The notes: generated by a model not told the origin, from the letters alone. Shown: positions 23,530 through 35,779, counted from the stretch's first letter. The stretch is DNA of 64,000 bases from Sphagnum compactum (GCA_965153455.1 OZ234496.1:4101207-4165206), one strand, 5' to 3'. Numbers and translations are program-made.

Positions 23530-23645
23530 TAACTATATAAACACACCACCCACAACAACAAAACATTGACAATTAACACATTTCACTCAAAACTCTAAAC
23601 CCAAAATGCAACGTAAAAAAACAAAAAAAAAACATTCCAAATCTT
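23530..23645 (+). promoter_or_regulatory. Promoter-like patch with short downstream ATG
   Basis: A TATA-like CTATATAAACAC (about 23536) is followed by a CA-rich, T-poor leader and ATGCAACGT (about 23605) opening only a 13-codon frame of Lys-rich residues. The layout resembles a plant core promoter and leader, possibly the decayed start of another transposon gene. No gene follows. Confidence 0.25.
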
Positions 23646-23659
23646 GAAACTGGAAAGTG

Positions 23660-25530
23660 AAACATGTTAAAAGTAGAAGGGGACATCATTATATTGAATG
23701 AAAAGCTTTCCCAATTTTTTTCATCCAAATTTTACCCATTCATTATAACCATTTTTTGAGATCATCTAGGTATTTACTTTTACATGGTGCATACTCCTTG
23801 ACCCTTTCAAAACATTGCATATGCTTGCAAATATTGTGTCTATGCCTTTAAATTATAACGGGGAACTAAATTTCAATTTCTAAATATGCAAAAAATCGTG
23901 TCCAACTGGAGCCAATAAAAAGTTCAATATGCGAGGCCGAATGAAATAAAATGATTTTCATGACCAGTAGACTTTTTACCCATTTAACTTGAGTTTAAAA
24001 TCATGAGAGTTAACAGCATCCAACATGACAAACATACTATATAGCAGCCATGTGTCAAACACTCTCTCACTTGGTGTTTGAAAGGGATCAAGTTCCAAAA
24101 GAGCTGTGCTGGCTGGCAATCTAGCATAAACAGGTTAATTGCTCTTATTATTAAAATGTGGGAAGTGTTGCTCAGCAGCTCAAGTTGAAATTACATTGAA
24201 AATTGACCAATACAAAGTGACTCCATCTCTCTCACTACAATGTGTACAATTGTAATCCTATCCGCATGTAATTTTGACTCAGCGGCCATACTTAAACATG
24301 TCATGATGCACGTCAACTCCATGCACACTCTACCAAAGTAAATGAGACCGTGAATGAGAAATAATCAAAAGAGCTTTTATTTAACCCTGGCAGCTTTTGG
24401 AGGGCAACAAGTGCAACTCGCATGACATTTTGTCAACTGTGAAGGGTTTTAGTAATGTCCTTCCTCATGTGTCGGACATGAAGATCAGCCAATTGCAAGT
24501 GGATCAGCCATAATAAGTGTTGCCCACTTGTCCCTTCTCAAATATTACTGCACTGCATGCTGATTTACCCTTCACATATATGGGCGTTCCGTATAGGCTA
24601 TCATAGCCTTTGGACATAAGTCCCCCCCTACTTTCCTCTCTCTCCTCAGAGCATTGTATGTCTTATTTTCATCTAAACTAAAAGGACCCATGCCTGTCAG
24701 AATAAGCGTATTGAGTGAATCAGATTCGCCCATTTTTCCCTTTAAAAAAGACGATTAAAAACTCAATCTAAGCTGAAGTTGATTTTCAATTTTTAAAAAA
24801 AAATTAGTTATGAGTGTGTAAAAAATTGTGATAGGTATTGCTAATAGGCTCCCCTTATGAATGGTGAGTGTAGCACCTCAAATCCTCTAAAAAAAAGAAG
24901 AAGGGTTTTAATATGGTCCAACAGAGTATCCTTATACCAAGGCCACATGTGCTTTAAATAAGTCATGAAATGGGCCAGATTTGAAAGTATTGGAACTGGG
25001 TTGGAGTATAATCTCAAACCACTTTTTAAAAATAATTTTAAATTGACAACTGATGTGATCAATGCATTTATAAGCATATTTCAATGGTTGTAGGAAGCCA
25101 GATTAGATAGAGTATAGTTCAAGAAGGTCAATTGACAATGTTGGGTGCTTCTAGTTTAAAGCACCAAAATTGAGACATTTGGTGACACCCAATTCAAAAA
25201 AAATTGATCCCTTATTGCTTGCCCCTTCCCACTCTCCCAAAGGAAGAATGCTAGGCCTTTGGGTGCATGTTGCCTCACCTCAATTGACTCGAAAGGGCTT
25301 TTAATTTTAATTGTGTTGGTCACCCTTTTTAACCTAGACTAATGGAAGGGGCTATTAGCATTGCCTAGTGGGGGTGAAATGCTCTTCCATTAGGTGGTCA
25401 AAGCTTTTACAAGTGCCTCTTGTTAGAGTGTAGTGCACCCAGTTGATTCACATCTCAAGTAGGTTCTCCATTGTCAACTCACAATACAACTAAAACTGAT
25501 CTCTTCAAAATTGGAAACAATACATGGTTT
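23660..25530. other. Intergenic DNA without recognised genes
   Basis: Base composition is more balanced between 24.0 and 24.7 kb, but no coding frame, terminal repeat or RNA gene could be recognised. Confidence 0.4.
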
Positions 25531-25679
25531 GGCTTTGTGGGCTGGAATGAACCAGCAGCCACCAATGCACCACTTGAGGATGAGGCCATTCAAGCCATTT
25601 TGCGGATGAACCAAAAACACATCCTCCCTTGCCCAAGGTTTTTGGTTTTTTCAGCCTCTTCTCTGCCCCAAAGTTTTTC

Positions 25680-25760
25680 CCTCCTACCTACCTCCCTCCT
25701 GCTTACCTCCCCCCTCCTACCTCCCTCCCACCTACCTCCCCCCTCCTACCTACCTCACCT
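25680..25760. repeat. CTACCTCCC pyrimidine minisatellite
   Basis: Imperfect 8-12 bp units such as CTACCTCCCTCC and CTACCTACCTC, just inside the left end of the 6-kb element. Confidence 0.7.
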
Positions 25761-25789
25761 CATTTTGCGTTCACTCCATCATCAGAGCT

Positions 25790-25965
25790 CTTGAGAGCTT
25801 GAAACGGGAAGGCAGAACTAGGAGCTTGAAGCGGGAGGGTAGAAGTGGCAGCTAGAAGCGGAAGGGCAAAATTGGCAGCCATAAGCGGGAGGGCAGAAGT
25901 GGCAGCCAAGATAACGCACTTGAAGCGAGAGCCAGAAATGAAAGGGCAGAGCGGGAGCTTGAAGG
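25790..25965. repeat. Tandem repeat, about 33-bp unit
   Basis: Units of the form AGCTTGAAGCGGGAGGGCAG followed by AAGTGGCAGC are repeated about five times with variation. Confidence 0.7.
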
Positions 25966-26009
25966 TAAGCTCCCTTCCTTTTCTTCATTTTTTTTGGTTA
26001 TTTTCTTAT

Positions 26010-26520
26010 AAGCTGTTGTTGTAGCAAAAAAGGCAACGGTAGCTTGCTGCTGTCGCCTTCTTCTCTATGTTTGAGAAGAAAAAGACAACGACAAGGTGCC
26101 GTCGTCTTCTTCTTTGGTTCTGTTGTAGCAAAGAAGGTGATGGCAGTTGCTGTCGGCGCCTTTTTCTTTGTGTTTGAGAACAAGAAGAAGACAATGGCAA
26201 CGCGCCGTTGTTTTCTTCTGTGGTACTGTTGTAGTGAAAAAGGTGACAGCAACTATTGTCGCCGCTTTCTTTTTTGTGTTTGAGAAGAAAAAGATGACGG
26301 CGCATAACGTCGTCGTTTTCTTCTTTGGATCTATTGAAGCAAAGAAGGAAACAAGCTCCCTCCCTTCATTTCATTTTTTTTTGTTATTTTCTTGTGTGGT
26401 GTTGTTGCAGCAAAGAAGGTGACAACAATTTGTTGTCGTCGACTTCTTCTCTATGTTTGAGAAGAAGAAGACGACGACAATGCATCGTCATCTTCTTTTT
26501 CTTTGAATGTTGAAGGTTGT
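26010..26520. repeat. Tandem repeat, about 100-120-bp unit
   Basis: About four to five units share GTTGTAGCAAAGAAGGTGAC, GTCGTCGCCTTCTTC, TTTGTGTTTGAGAAGAAGAA and GACGACGGCAACG-like blocks. Open frames on both strands across it are by-products of the repeat and should not be read as genes. Confidence 0.75.
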
Positions 26521-27069
26521 AATGACTAAAAGAAGGAGATTGAAGAAAGGTGGTGGTGATTTGGAAGCTCATAAGCAAAATGTTGCTTCATCATAACAAA
26601 CAATTGCGAAGCAAAATGTTGATCCATTACAACCGAGACTTGGAGAGCAAAATGTTGTTCCATTAGAACTTAAAATTGATGAATCAAGCAATGGTGATCG
26701 TTTACAATTCAAATGATGAGAGCATTCTCAATACAGATTGGGAATTTCGATCGAAAAATGGTGGGTTAGATTGTTTTAAAATTTACATACATTAAATTAA
26801 ATGACAAAAGAAATTGTACAAGTTTTTTTAAGTTTAATTATATCCGCACCTTCCATCATTTGATGGAAAGTTCAGGATTTTTTTTGTCAAATTTTTTTTA
26901 TGGCAATACCTAAAAACAATTAAAGTTTACAAAAGTTGTACATGATTGTGTGATTTTATGTTTTACAATACCTGCATTCTTGTTTTTGAACTTTTTATGT
27001 GTAAGGTTTTAGGGTTAAGATTTTTTTATTACAAAGTATTGACTTATTTTTTTATATTTCTTGGTTTAG

Positions 27070-28010
27070 GTCCGGAACTTGAAACCGACCAGGCCTCTCA
27101 GCCACCGACACCTCCTTGTCCACCTAATATGGTTTGGAAGGACAACGAATGGATGAAGGTTGGGTCGAAATGGAAGTGTAAAATTGACACTTGCATTGTC
27201 GCCCTTTGGTCCAAATGGTTATTGACCAAACATTTGAAGGAGGTGCATGGCTTAGTGGCAGAAAAGGCCAAACTTGGGAGGCTTTCAACTTCTTAAAAAG
27301 GTCCTCAACATCAAGACCATGCTAAAATGAACACTCGCATCTTGGGAGATGCCATGGTCATGCAAAGGAAGAATGATCAAAAGGTTGATAGTCACGCTCG
27401 TGCCAAAGCCCAACACGAATGGGAGAAATTGATAATTGTTGCAGACAATGTCCACCATTACCAAAACCAACTTTGGTCAAATTAGCTTCAGAGCAATTAT
27501 TGTAGGTGTTGGGTTTCAATGCCTGGGGCATGGGAAACATGCCTCAAGATGCAACATCACGAATGGAGAAGGATGAAGATTTACAAGAAATGATTCGATC
27601 CACCCGTTTTGCATATGCACGATGATTAAAGATGGCATGGGATGTTAAAAATTGAGATCAAGAGTCCACTAAAGCAAGTCGGACACAAGAGTTGACAGAT
27701 GTATTTTATTTCCATGAATCTAAAATGATTCATGGAAGGTAAGGAAAAATAATAATAAATGTTCTTTTTTAATATAATTTTGTTTCATCCAAGGTGTGTT
27801 AGGGTTTAATTTGGTGGTTTTTGGGTGTTTATAGGGTTTAGGGCACAACAAAGGAAAAATTTGTTGCAAATGTAGTTCAGGTTGAAATGCAACACCGCCA
27901 TCTGTACACAATTCATTATGTAGTAAATGCAGCAAATGTAGTAGTTGCTTATCAAGCTAAACACGAGATTATAGATAATGAAATGATTGAAGGTTTCCAC
28001 TTTATATAGT
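27070..28010 (+). pseudogene. Decayed multi-exon gene with zinc-finger-like motif, carried in the transposon
   Basis: An acceptor-like TTGGTTTAG precedes an open stretch (about 27070-27293) containing PPNMVWKDNEWMKVGSKW and CKIDTCIVALWSKW. This continues LLTKHLKEVHGLVAEK, making a C-x4-C...H-x4-H finger-like motif. After one stop the same frame continues (QDHAKMNTRILGDAMVMQRK, HEWEKLIIVADNVHHYQ). A neighbouring frame follows (ASEQLL, VLGFNAWGMGNMPQ, MIRSTRFAYAR, ELTDVFYFHESKMIHG) up to a GTAAGG donor near 27738. A last exon from about 27842 reads GTTKEKFVANVVQVEMQHRH and ends GFHFI-stop at about 28010. The family is not recognised. A few stops and one frameshift make it a pseudogene. Confidence 0.55.
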
Positions 28011-28369
28011 TAGCTAGGTTTTTTCAGCCCTTTTATTTTTTAGACTACCCAATTTTTGAACTTTGGTCCTTTGATATACTATAGATTTATTTTTTCATTA
28101 GGTTTTTTAGCAATTTTTTATCCACCCATTTTTGTACATCTTTTATCAATATAATATTTTATTCTAGCGACATTTGTTTGATGGGTATATGGTTAATCAT
28201 ATCTGTCTTGTTTTTCATAATCTTCTTAATACTTTAAATGTAAGAATCAAAACTTCAATAAGCCCATATGAATAGGTAACATTGATTTGTTTAGGTTTTA
28301 CAAAGATCAAAATGAATATTGTGCAATACCTACATCCTTTCTATTATAATTTCCATAAGGCCATTTCAA

Positions 28370-28610
28370 TATGTAATACATGCATATAGGTCTCGTAATA
28401 GTTGTTAATTTTTTTACAACCATTGCAATACTTGCATATAGGTCTCGTAATAGTTGTTGGTTTTTTACATCCATTGTAATACCTGCATATAAATTTCATA
28501 AATAGCTGTTGGTTTTTTTTTTTCCATTATAATACCCCCATTTAGGTCCATAAATAGTTGTTGATTTTTAACATTTTTTGCAATATTTGCATATTGGTTT
28601 CCATTGTAAT
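28370..28610. repeat. Tandem repeat, about 65-bp unit
   Basis: About four units share TTGCAATACCTGCATATAGG, TCTCGTAATAGTTGTTGG and TTTTTTACA. The phrase 'CAATACC' also occurs singly at about 28326 and 29268. Confidence 0.75.
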
Positions 28611-28929
28611 ATTTATGGGACTCATATGACATAATAATCTAGTCTAAGTATCAACAAATAATGTCATAATTAAGGAATTACTAAAACATTATATCAGATA
28701 ATGTAAATGATTGATTATTATATTTAAGTAATCATCTATTTCTTCATATTAATTAGCTGATCATTTGATTGAACCTGAATTATTTAGATAATTAAATTTT
28801 AAATCTAAAAATCAAATCAATAATTTGATATTTAATTTATTATTTTAATTAGATTTTTTATTTGATAAGTTATTCCAATCATTATTTCAGATAATTATTC
28901 ATGATAATTAATTGTCAAAACTTTAATTT

Positions 28930-29265
28930 AGGTATATAAAAAGACATATTTTGGGTACTCAAACCACTTATTTTGAACTGACCTTACATGTGGGTATTGC
29001 ATTTAGGGTTGATTATTGACCTAAGGTTGTCCAAATCACCTATGGATTATTTCAAAATGAACTTGCATGCAAGTATTGCATATAAGCTTTGGTTTTCATT
29101 GAAAGGCCACCCAAATTACATACTTGTTATTTCGAAATGACCCTACATGTGGGTATTGCATTTTGGGTTGGGTTTACACCTCAGGTTACTTAAATCACCA
29201 AAAGGTTATATCGAAACGAACTTGAATATGGGTATTGCATTTAGGGTTAGGTATTCATATAATTT
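28930..29265. repeat. Tandem repeat, about 85-bp unit
   Basis: Four units share CATGTGGGTATTGCATTTAG, GGTTGG and CAAATCACCTA..TTATTTCGAAATGA. Confidence 0.75.
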
Positions 29266-29369
29266 TGCAATACCCTCACAAGTATTTATTTTCACCAATT
29301 AGAAATTTGGCCTCAATTTTTTGAATAATTAAAGAAAATTTGTAATAAAACACAAAAAAATGTATATAT

Positions 29370-30480
29370 CTTACCATTTGGTCATTTCCAAGTTAAGTTT
29401 TTTCATTTTCTTTAAAAAAAAAAAAAATGGCATTGCATTGTTTTACATATGTTTAAGCCCTAAAAATTTCGCCCAAAATGCACCCTAGATTTATTTTAAT
29501 TATTATATACTTGTAAAAACATGTTAATTAATTTATATGTCCTAAACTCTAAACCTAAACCATAATTTTAACATTAAGTAATAAATTTTATATTAAACCT
29601 TAACCTCCTGTATCATCAATGTGACCAATTTTACATTATGTTCATTTTTATATATGTTAAATCATACTATAAGGTGAATAAATAATTTTGAAAACATGAA
29701 TTTCATGATGTATTGGTGAGGAATCAAATATTTAAAAAATATTTTTATGTTTCATGGTTAATGAATTATCACAATATGATATGGGTATTGCATTTAAACA
29801 AAAGTGGGTTAGGAGATATTAAACTTAACAACTATGGAACATATGGAAACAAAGGAGATTCATAATTATGTTATAGATCTAAACAAGTGATAAAATCAAA
29901 AACCAATACAATGAACAAAGTATACAGTATAAACCTTAAGCCTTGATATATATGAACCAAATTCCTAAACATTAAATCATAAGGCATAACCCTAAAAATC
30001 CAAATGATATTTTGCCATAAGCCCTATTACAACCCTAACTCTACAAATCTTAACCAAAAAAAGTCCTAGTGATATATGCCTTAAACCCAAAAAATTAGAC
30101 AAAATATATAAATTTTATAATGCAAAACAAAAATAAATAAATAAAACATAGGAAAAAATTTAGAAACCAAATTTTAAAGCTTTAAATTACAAAGATTTAT
30201 TAACCGAAAAAAACTTTAATCTTAAAACACAATCAAATAAATTTTGTCAAAAACCAAACGAAAATATGTCTCTTACTTTTGTGTGAGTTCTCCAAATTAA
30301 AATTTTCCACTCTCTTTGAAAAAATTATGGAATGAAATTTTATTACTTCACATGTGTCTAAACCCTAAAATTTCCCCCCCAAATTTAACTTAGTTTAGGT
30401 TAATTACTATAGATTTGTGAAAAACTTGCTAACTAATTTATGTGTCCCAACCTTAAACCTAAACCATAATCCAATAGTAC
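29370..30480. repeat. Direct duplication of about 200 bp, 0.9 kb apart
   Basis: 29370-29570 and 30265-30475 align over AACATGTGTCTAAACCCTAA-like text, AAATTTCGCCCAAAATGCAC versus its relative, and TAATTTATATGTCCTAAAC followed by CTAAACCATAAT. Divergence is considerable, so the duplication is old. The interval between is AT-rich. Confidence 0.6.
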
Positions 30481-30699
30481 ATATTTATATTAATTAAATG
30501 AAAAGATGTATTGTAATGTCCATTCCATAAATAAATTAGGTAAACAAAATTTAGTAAAATAAGCATTAACTAAATCAAAATGGATGCAATTTTGACATTA
30601 TTTTCAATATAAATTGTTTGTAATACCTACATATGGGGACCTATGTTCATCATCCATGAATTAAGGCGAACCTTAATAAATTGATAGGTAAAATTGGGG

Positions 30700-31345
30700 G
30701 GTGGGAAAAGTGAGTAAGTAATTAGTTAGGTATTTGGCTATGTAAAAAGCATAGGTAGGTAGGTGAACATAGTGGTAGGTAGGAAAGTGGGTGCATAGGT
30801 AGGTAAGTAGGTATATAAGTAGGTGGTTGGGTTAGTAGGCAAGTTAGTAAGTAGAAAGGAAGTTCAAAGAGCAAGGTAAATAGGTTTCTAGAGTAGGTAC
30901 GTAAGTAGGTATATAGGTAGGTAGTTGGGTTAGTAAGCAAGTTAGTAAGTAGAAAGGAAGTTCAAAGAGCAAGGTAGATAGGTTAATAGAGTAGGTAGGC
31001 AAGTTAATAGGTAGGAAAAAAGTTACAGTAGCAAGATAGCTAGGTAGATAAGCAAGTTAATACGTAGGAAACAAGTTACATTATCAAAGTGACTAGGTTT
31101 GTAGAGTATTTATGTCAATAAGGTGGTTGTGTATATAGGGTTGCTAAATAGCAATGTAGCTAAGTCAGTAGGGTAAGTAGTTAGTACAATGATTAGGTCA
31201 GTAGGGAAGTTAAGTCAGTAGGGTATGTAGTTAACAAGGTAGCTAGGTTAGTAGGATAACTAGTTATTAAGGTAGCTATGTTGGTAAGGGATAATTAGTA
31301 AGGTACCAAGGTTGGTACAATACTTATGAGGGTAAGAAGGTGAAT
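30700..31345. repeat. GTAGGTAGGTA minisatellite with about 120-bp higher-order unit
   Basis: GTAGGTA-type repeats carry a longer unit ending GTAAGTAGAAAGGAAGTTCA and AAGAGCAAGGTA, present twice almost identically (about 30840-30880 and 30930-30975), plus looser copies to 31345. Confidence 0.75.
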
Positions 31346-31929
31346 AAGGTAACTATGTGTGAGGTCAAGTCCAGGAAGAAAACAACAAAGAACAAACCAA
31401 AAAAAAGAAAGTACAGTGATCAGCAGCAAAAAGGAATGGACTGTGATGAACCTCATCTATCTGACACCGAATGAAAAAACGCAGCCCATCCAGTGGACAG
31501 AACAGCCAACTGGTGCATTGGTGGCTGCTGGTTCACTCTGGCTGGCTTTGTGTCCCACTTAGTTAAAGCTTGAAAAAGTGCCTGAATAGGACACCCAAAC
31601 CCGAACTGGTTTTCATGTCTTATTCAGGAACTCTTTTAGGGTTGTCCATAAGTGGGCAGGGGGGTAATGTGTTTTGTTCCACTTTTTAGTTCTGCAGGTG
31701 CTTCCCTTGTGAACTGATAATTTTAGCCTGTGATACCTGATGGGTATCACCAAAAAAATAAAATAAAAACAATTTTCTTAACAGTTTTTATGCTGGGTAA
31801 TAGAGTTATCCCTTCAAAGTAATGAAAACACAGCACCAGAAAATTTGAGTTTGGTTATACACGAGTGCGATTTTTATAAAACCTGAAAAAAAAGTACATG
31901 AGCATTCAATGAGGGTGAAACTCGGAAAA

Positions 31930-32170
31930 CCATCAATTTTGGTGATAAACTGAGTTTTATCCTATATTTCATTTTTCCTGAGCGCATCCACTGCTGCTAC
32001 ATGTATTTTCACTGCTCCTACCAGTACAAATTACTATAATTTCTCGTGAACTTTGTGCATTAAACTCTGAGTTTCAACATTTCATACTGAGATTTAACAA
32101 AAAAAAATTATTACTTTGCTGATGCCACGGAAAGAGGGGGATAGGGGTTGAAAGTAGGCCCAAAGACGGG
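31930..32170 (+). repeat. Dispersed repeat family A, copy 1
   Basis: Shares GGTGATAAACTGAGTTTT, TCCTGAGCGCATCCACTGCT, GCTACATGTATTTTCACTGC and CTGAGTTTCAACATTTCA with copies at 42215-42370 and 44515-44800. No terminal repeats or coding capacity were found; the family type is unknown. Confidence 0.6.
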
Positions 32171-32670
32171 GCATTTTGAAAAATGAAAAGCCCATGTTTC
32201 CCTCTTCGAAACACTTCACACCTCTCTCTTTTCTTTTTTTCCTATGATACCCTATGGGTCTCCCTGGAAAATTATGCCATGCATTATGCAAGTTTACACC
32301 TTTTGAGGTGACTACTTATTTCGGGAATGCCCCTCTCCAACGCCATTATCGTCCAGGCTTTTAGTTGATGACTTGTTGTTTATGGGCATTCCTAGATCCA
32401 CCCCTTAACTCCAGGAAGTGGGGGCACCGCGACTTTTGCTCGAGGTGTATGTCCCCAATAATGTGGGTGTTTCAATTCGATGCTCAATATCTTGCTATGC
32501 ACACTAACAAGAAGTCATTTTGACGTTTTGTTATGAATAAAATGGATGACGACATTCATGGCGGCGCTCATTACGTATAGGACCACACATTGGGAATTGT
32601 ATCACTTGTGCGAATGTGTGTGTCCAAATGTAAGCAATCAGAATACAAGAATCACCTTGTCAATTAGTCT
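32171..32670. other. Intergenic, no recognised feature
   Basis: Balanced base composition but no coding frame or structural element recognised. Confidence 0.35.
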
Positions 32671-32673
32671 TTA

Positions 32674-33013
32674 GAGCATCTCCAGCAGTGCTCAGCATGT
32701 GTGACCGTGCAAAAAAATATTTTTCACATCCAAGCTTAGTTATTTACTTTTCTGCAACCCCACCCAGGAAACTGAAACTGGGACAGCAAATAGGTGGGGC
32801 ACCACTAATAGCAAACCACCTGGACCAATCATTATGGTAGGCCGATCAGAAATGCTGATCAGTAATCAGATTACACTCTTTTACGCAGTGAATATTGTTG
32901 CTGTGCCTTTGTCACGGCAACATAATTATATTGAGCCCAGCCGCCATGTTTTAACTTTTCTTCATCCAATTTTAATGTTCAGGATCACATGCTGAGCACT
33001 GCTGGAGATGCTC
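32674..33013. mobile_element. MITE, PIF/Harbinger (Tourist-like), copy 1
   Basis: A 340-bp element with near-perfect terminal inverted repeats of about 28 bp starting GAGCATCTCCAGCAGTGCTC. It is flanked by TTA on both sides (32671-32673 and 33014-33016), the target duplication preferred by PIF/Harbinger elements. No coding capacity. The interior is homologous to the element at 43668-43952. Confidence 0.88.
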
Positions 33014-33016
33014 TTA

Positions 33017-34960
33017 GAGTTCTACTTCGGCATCTCATGACACATTTGCTCACTTCAGATTTTTTTAAAACCTTTGGAATTCTTGGGGCTGGAACCTAGC
33101 ATGTGGTGGGGGAGTGCAAAGGTTTAAACCAGTGTTGGGCAGGTACGTCATTTACCTTGTTATTTTTCTTTAGTCTTTGCTTATATTCCATTTTGCTGGC
33201 TCAAAGTCCTACTCTTCTAACCCAGATAGCACGATTACATGCTGGGAATGTAACAAGTCATCTTTGGAGTGTCCCGAGTTTGAAATATAATTTTTGTGAC
33301 ATACGAATAAATGTCCTCTTTCCATTAGCTTATAAGTCACAGTTTGTTTGCACATGAAGTTCTATGAGCACATCAGATACTCTGATGACAACAACGAAAT
33401 GGGAACTTGTGACTCAAACAAATCTTGTTTGCACATGAGAGTTTATGATGATAGCAAGGTAATGGGAAATATGTTTGAAATCTTGCATGGTGTAAGACTA
33501 CATTTACAATCACTTTCTAATTACAAGGTGTAGAGTAATCGAAACACTTAAAAGTTCAAATATAAGAAGCAACAACATTGTAAAATAACTTTACAAGGGA
33601 CACATATGCTCTCATAATGAGATTACAAGTGTTGTTCTTTGGTGATTCACAAGTTGACTCACAACTCTAAATTGTACCCAATGCTTGACTTGTGGAGCTA
33701 TGAGACAATTATGACAACCAACACTTCTTTTACTGGTGGATTTTTGAATAATTTCAACCCCAAAAAAAAAAAATCAAAGAAAAATTGGCTCAAATTCGCC
33801 AGATTTCAATGAAATTTTTGTTCAAATTGCCAAATTTTGATGATAAGTTCAAATGATTTGTCAAGAATATAGAAGGATTTTTTTTTTTTCTACTTTCATA
33901 TCTAATATGTGTCGTTAAATTAATTTCTCAGTGATCACCACTTTTTTGACTTCATTACAAAATCCTTTAAAAAAAAGCCCCTGATGACAACAATTGAAGG
34001 CAAAGATGTAATGAAAAGTTGTTGTTTGGGTAGAGTTTGTGATCCTTATGGCCTATTTGTTTCGGTGGTTACAATTAGTTAATAGAAATCAAATTGTATA
34101 CTTGCAATATATAGTGTGCTCCAGTGTTTTTTTTCCCCCTAGCAAAATTTCAACATAAAAAAACCAAAAAAACATACTGGTGTGCTCTTATAGTGCACAA
34201 ATTAAGTGCAAATTTGCCTACCAAAGCATGATAGCCTGGTAATAGTACCGAATTTTTTCTTAATTAGGTAGGTAAGTTAGAGTAGCCTTTTTGCCAGTAA
34301 TATAATGGCTTTCAAACCAATTCTGATGAAATTCAGGCTTTAAATAATGTGAAATTAGATTTGGACCTATAAATATACATAGGATATTGGGTAAATTAAA
34401 AAATTATGATTGACCTTGATTCGCCAACCCGATCATTCATTCACATTAATGTTTTTTTTTTTTTTTAGTGGCAAATTGTTGCACTGGGAGATTAAGCAAT
34501 GAAAAAAAAGGAAAACGATATTTTGAGGATTTTTTTTCACCAATTTTGAAAAGAATGAAAAAATGGGTTACATAAAAAATAAGTAAATTAAAATTATATA
34601 TATATAAGGATGTTTCGTAAAAAAATCCATAGTTTGGATCAGTGATATTGTTTTCCAATTTTCTGATGTTGTGTCATTGACCAGCATCCCATTAGGGATT
34701 TAGCATTAAATGGCAACATGTTTTTAAAACTTGTCTAAACATATATTTTTAAAAACTGGTTAAAAAAATGCTACCAAACTAAAATCAGATTCCAAATGTG
34801 GCCCAAAAAAAATTTTAAAAAAATTCGAGATTTAGCAAAACTTCCAGGAAAAAAAACCGGGAATATTGTGATGCAATATTCTCTATTTATTTTTATTTTC
34901 CACAATTTGGCAAAAATTTGGAACCCAAAATAAAAACACTGGAACTTTGGATAGTTGGAA
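33017..34960. other. Intergenic, no recognised gene
   Basis: Mostly AT-rich with homopolymer tracts. Short open frames at 33103-33533 show no recognisable family. Confidence 0.4.
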
Positions 34961-34988
34961 AGGGTTTAGGGTTTAGGGTTTAGGGTTT
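34961..34988 (+). repeat. Interstitial telomeric repeat (TTTAGGG)4
   Basis: Four exact tandem copies of the plant-type telomere heptamer in intergenic DNA. Confidence 0.95.
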
Positions 34989-35323
34989 GTGGCTAATTAA
35001 TCATAGATCCTCTTGGGGATGATAGCCAATGAAGCCATTTATGTAGTAATCACCTCATGAGAACATTGGCCCAATATTTCATCTTGATGGAGAGGATTGT
35101 GTAAAACAACTTAACTTGCACAAGACTATTTTAGATGTGATAAAACACTTTGTAAAGGCCCATTTGTAAGTAAAAGGCCCACCACTTGTGTGGCATTTTG
35201 GTGGATTTGCTCTTATGCACACCAACAAGGGAAGTGAAGTGATGATGCAAATATGGATGTCAATATGACATCACAACTTGATAACACGTGAACAAATCTT
35301 CCAACAATGTACCACCTCCCCAA

Positions 35324-35347
35324 CTCCTCTCCTCTCCTCTCCTCTCT
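35324..35347. repeat. (CTCTC)n microsatellite
   Basis: About five CTCTC/CTCTCC units. Confidence 0.9.
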
Positions 35348-35589
35348 ATCTTGCACCAATCACATGAATGAGTGTGTTTTGGACATATGTGTTGGGAATT
35401 GGCTTTCTTGCACTTCATTGAATATACATGAACTTGGTCTAATGGCCTTTTGAAAGCATCAAAGTTGAATGCACTTGGACCCAAAATGGTGGGGTTTTTG
35501 GGGTGGCCCGTGTTATCATACCCTAACCCCTACATCAGCACAACATTAGGTGGTAGAGTTGTTGTAATGGGTATTTGGGTGATTGGCTA

Positions 35590-35745
35590 ATGATACCCAA
35601 AATATCAATTTTGCCAATTTGAATAACCCAGCTGAGGAATCCGGGTATTCAAATTGGCAAAATATTAGTCGGGGTACCAATTTGAATACCAATTTTGCCA
35701 ATTTGGGTGCTGAGGAATCCCACATCAAATGTGCCCTTTCAAACC
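35590..35745. repeat. CAATTTTGCCAATTTG inverted/direct repeat cluster
   Basis: The phrase CAATTTTGCCAATTTGAATA occurs directly at about 35607 and 35692, and inverted (ATTCAAATTGGCAAAAT) at about 35647. It is followed by TGAGGAATCCCACATC, a phrase reminiscent of LTR promoter regions, but no LTR pair was found. Confidence 0.5.
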
Positions 35746-35779
35746 CTTCCATAAACCCCTTTCTACTCCCACATCATGT

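Larger units (their letters stand above)
25540..31543. mobile_element. 6.0-kb Mutator-like (MULE/Pack-MULE type) transposon
   Basis: The two ends form a terminal inverted repeat of about 37 bp. The left end starts GGCTGGAATGAACCAGCAGC; the right end, read inward, is AGCCAGAGTGAACCAGCAGC; both then continue CACCAATGCACCA. The 9-bp duplication GGCTTTGTG lies directly outside both ends (25531-25539 and 31544-31552) and is a perfect match. Nine-base duplications are typical of Mutator-like elements. No transposase was recognised inside. The interior holds a decayed gene (about 27.07-28.01 kb) and numerous tandem repeats, which fits a gene-carrying non-autonomous element. Confidence 0.85.

Noticed and set aside
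26006-26578. Several Arg/Lys/Phe-rich frames on both strands
   Set aside because: They are by-products of the 100-120-bp tandem repeat.
30722-30940. Tyr/Leu/Pro-rich minus-strand frame
   Set aside because: It is a translation of the GTAGGTA minisatellite.
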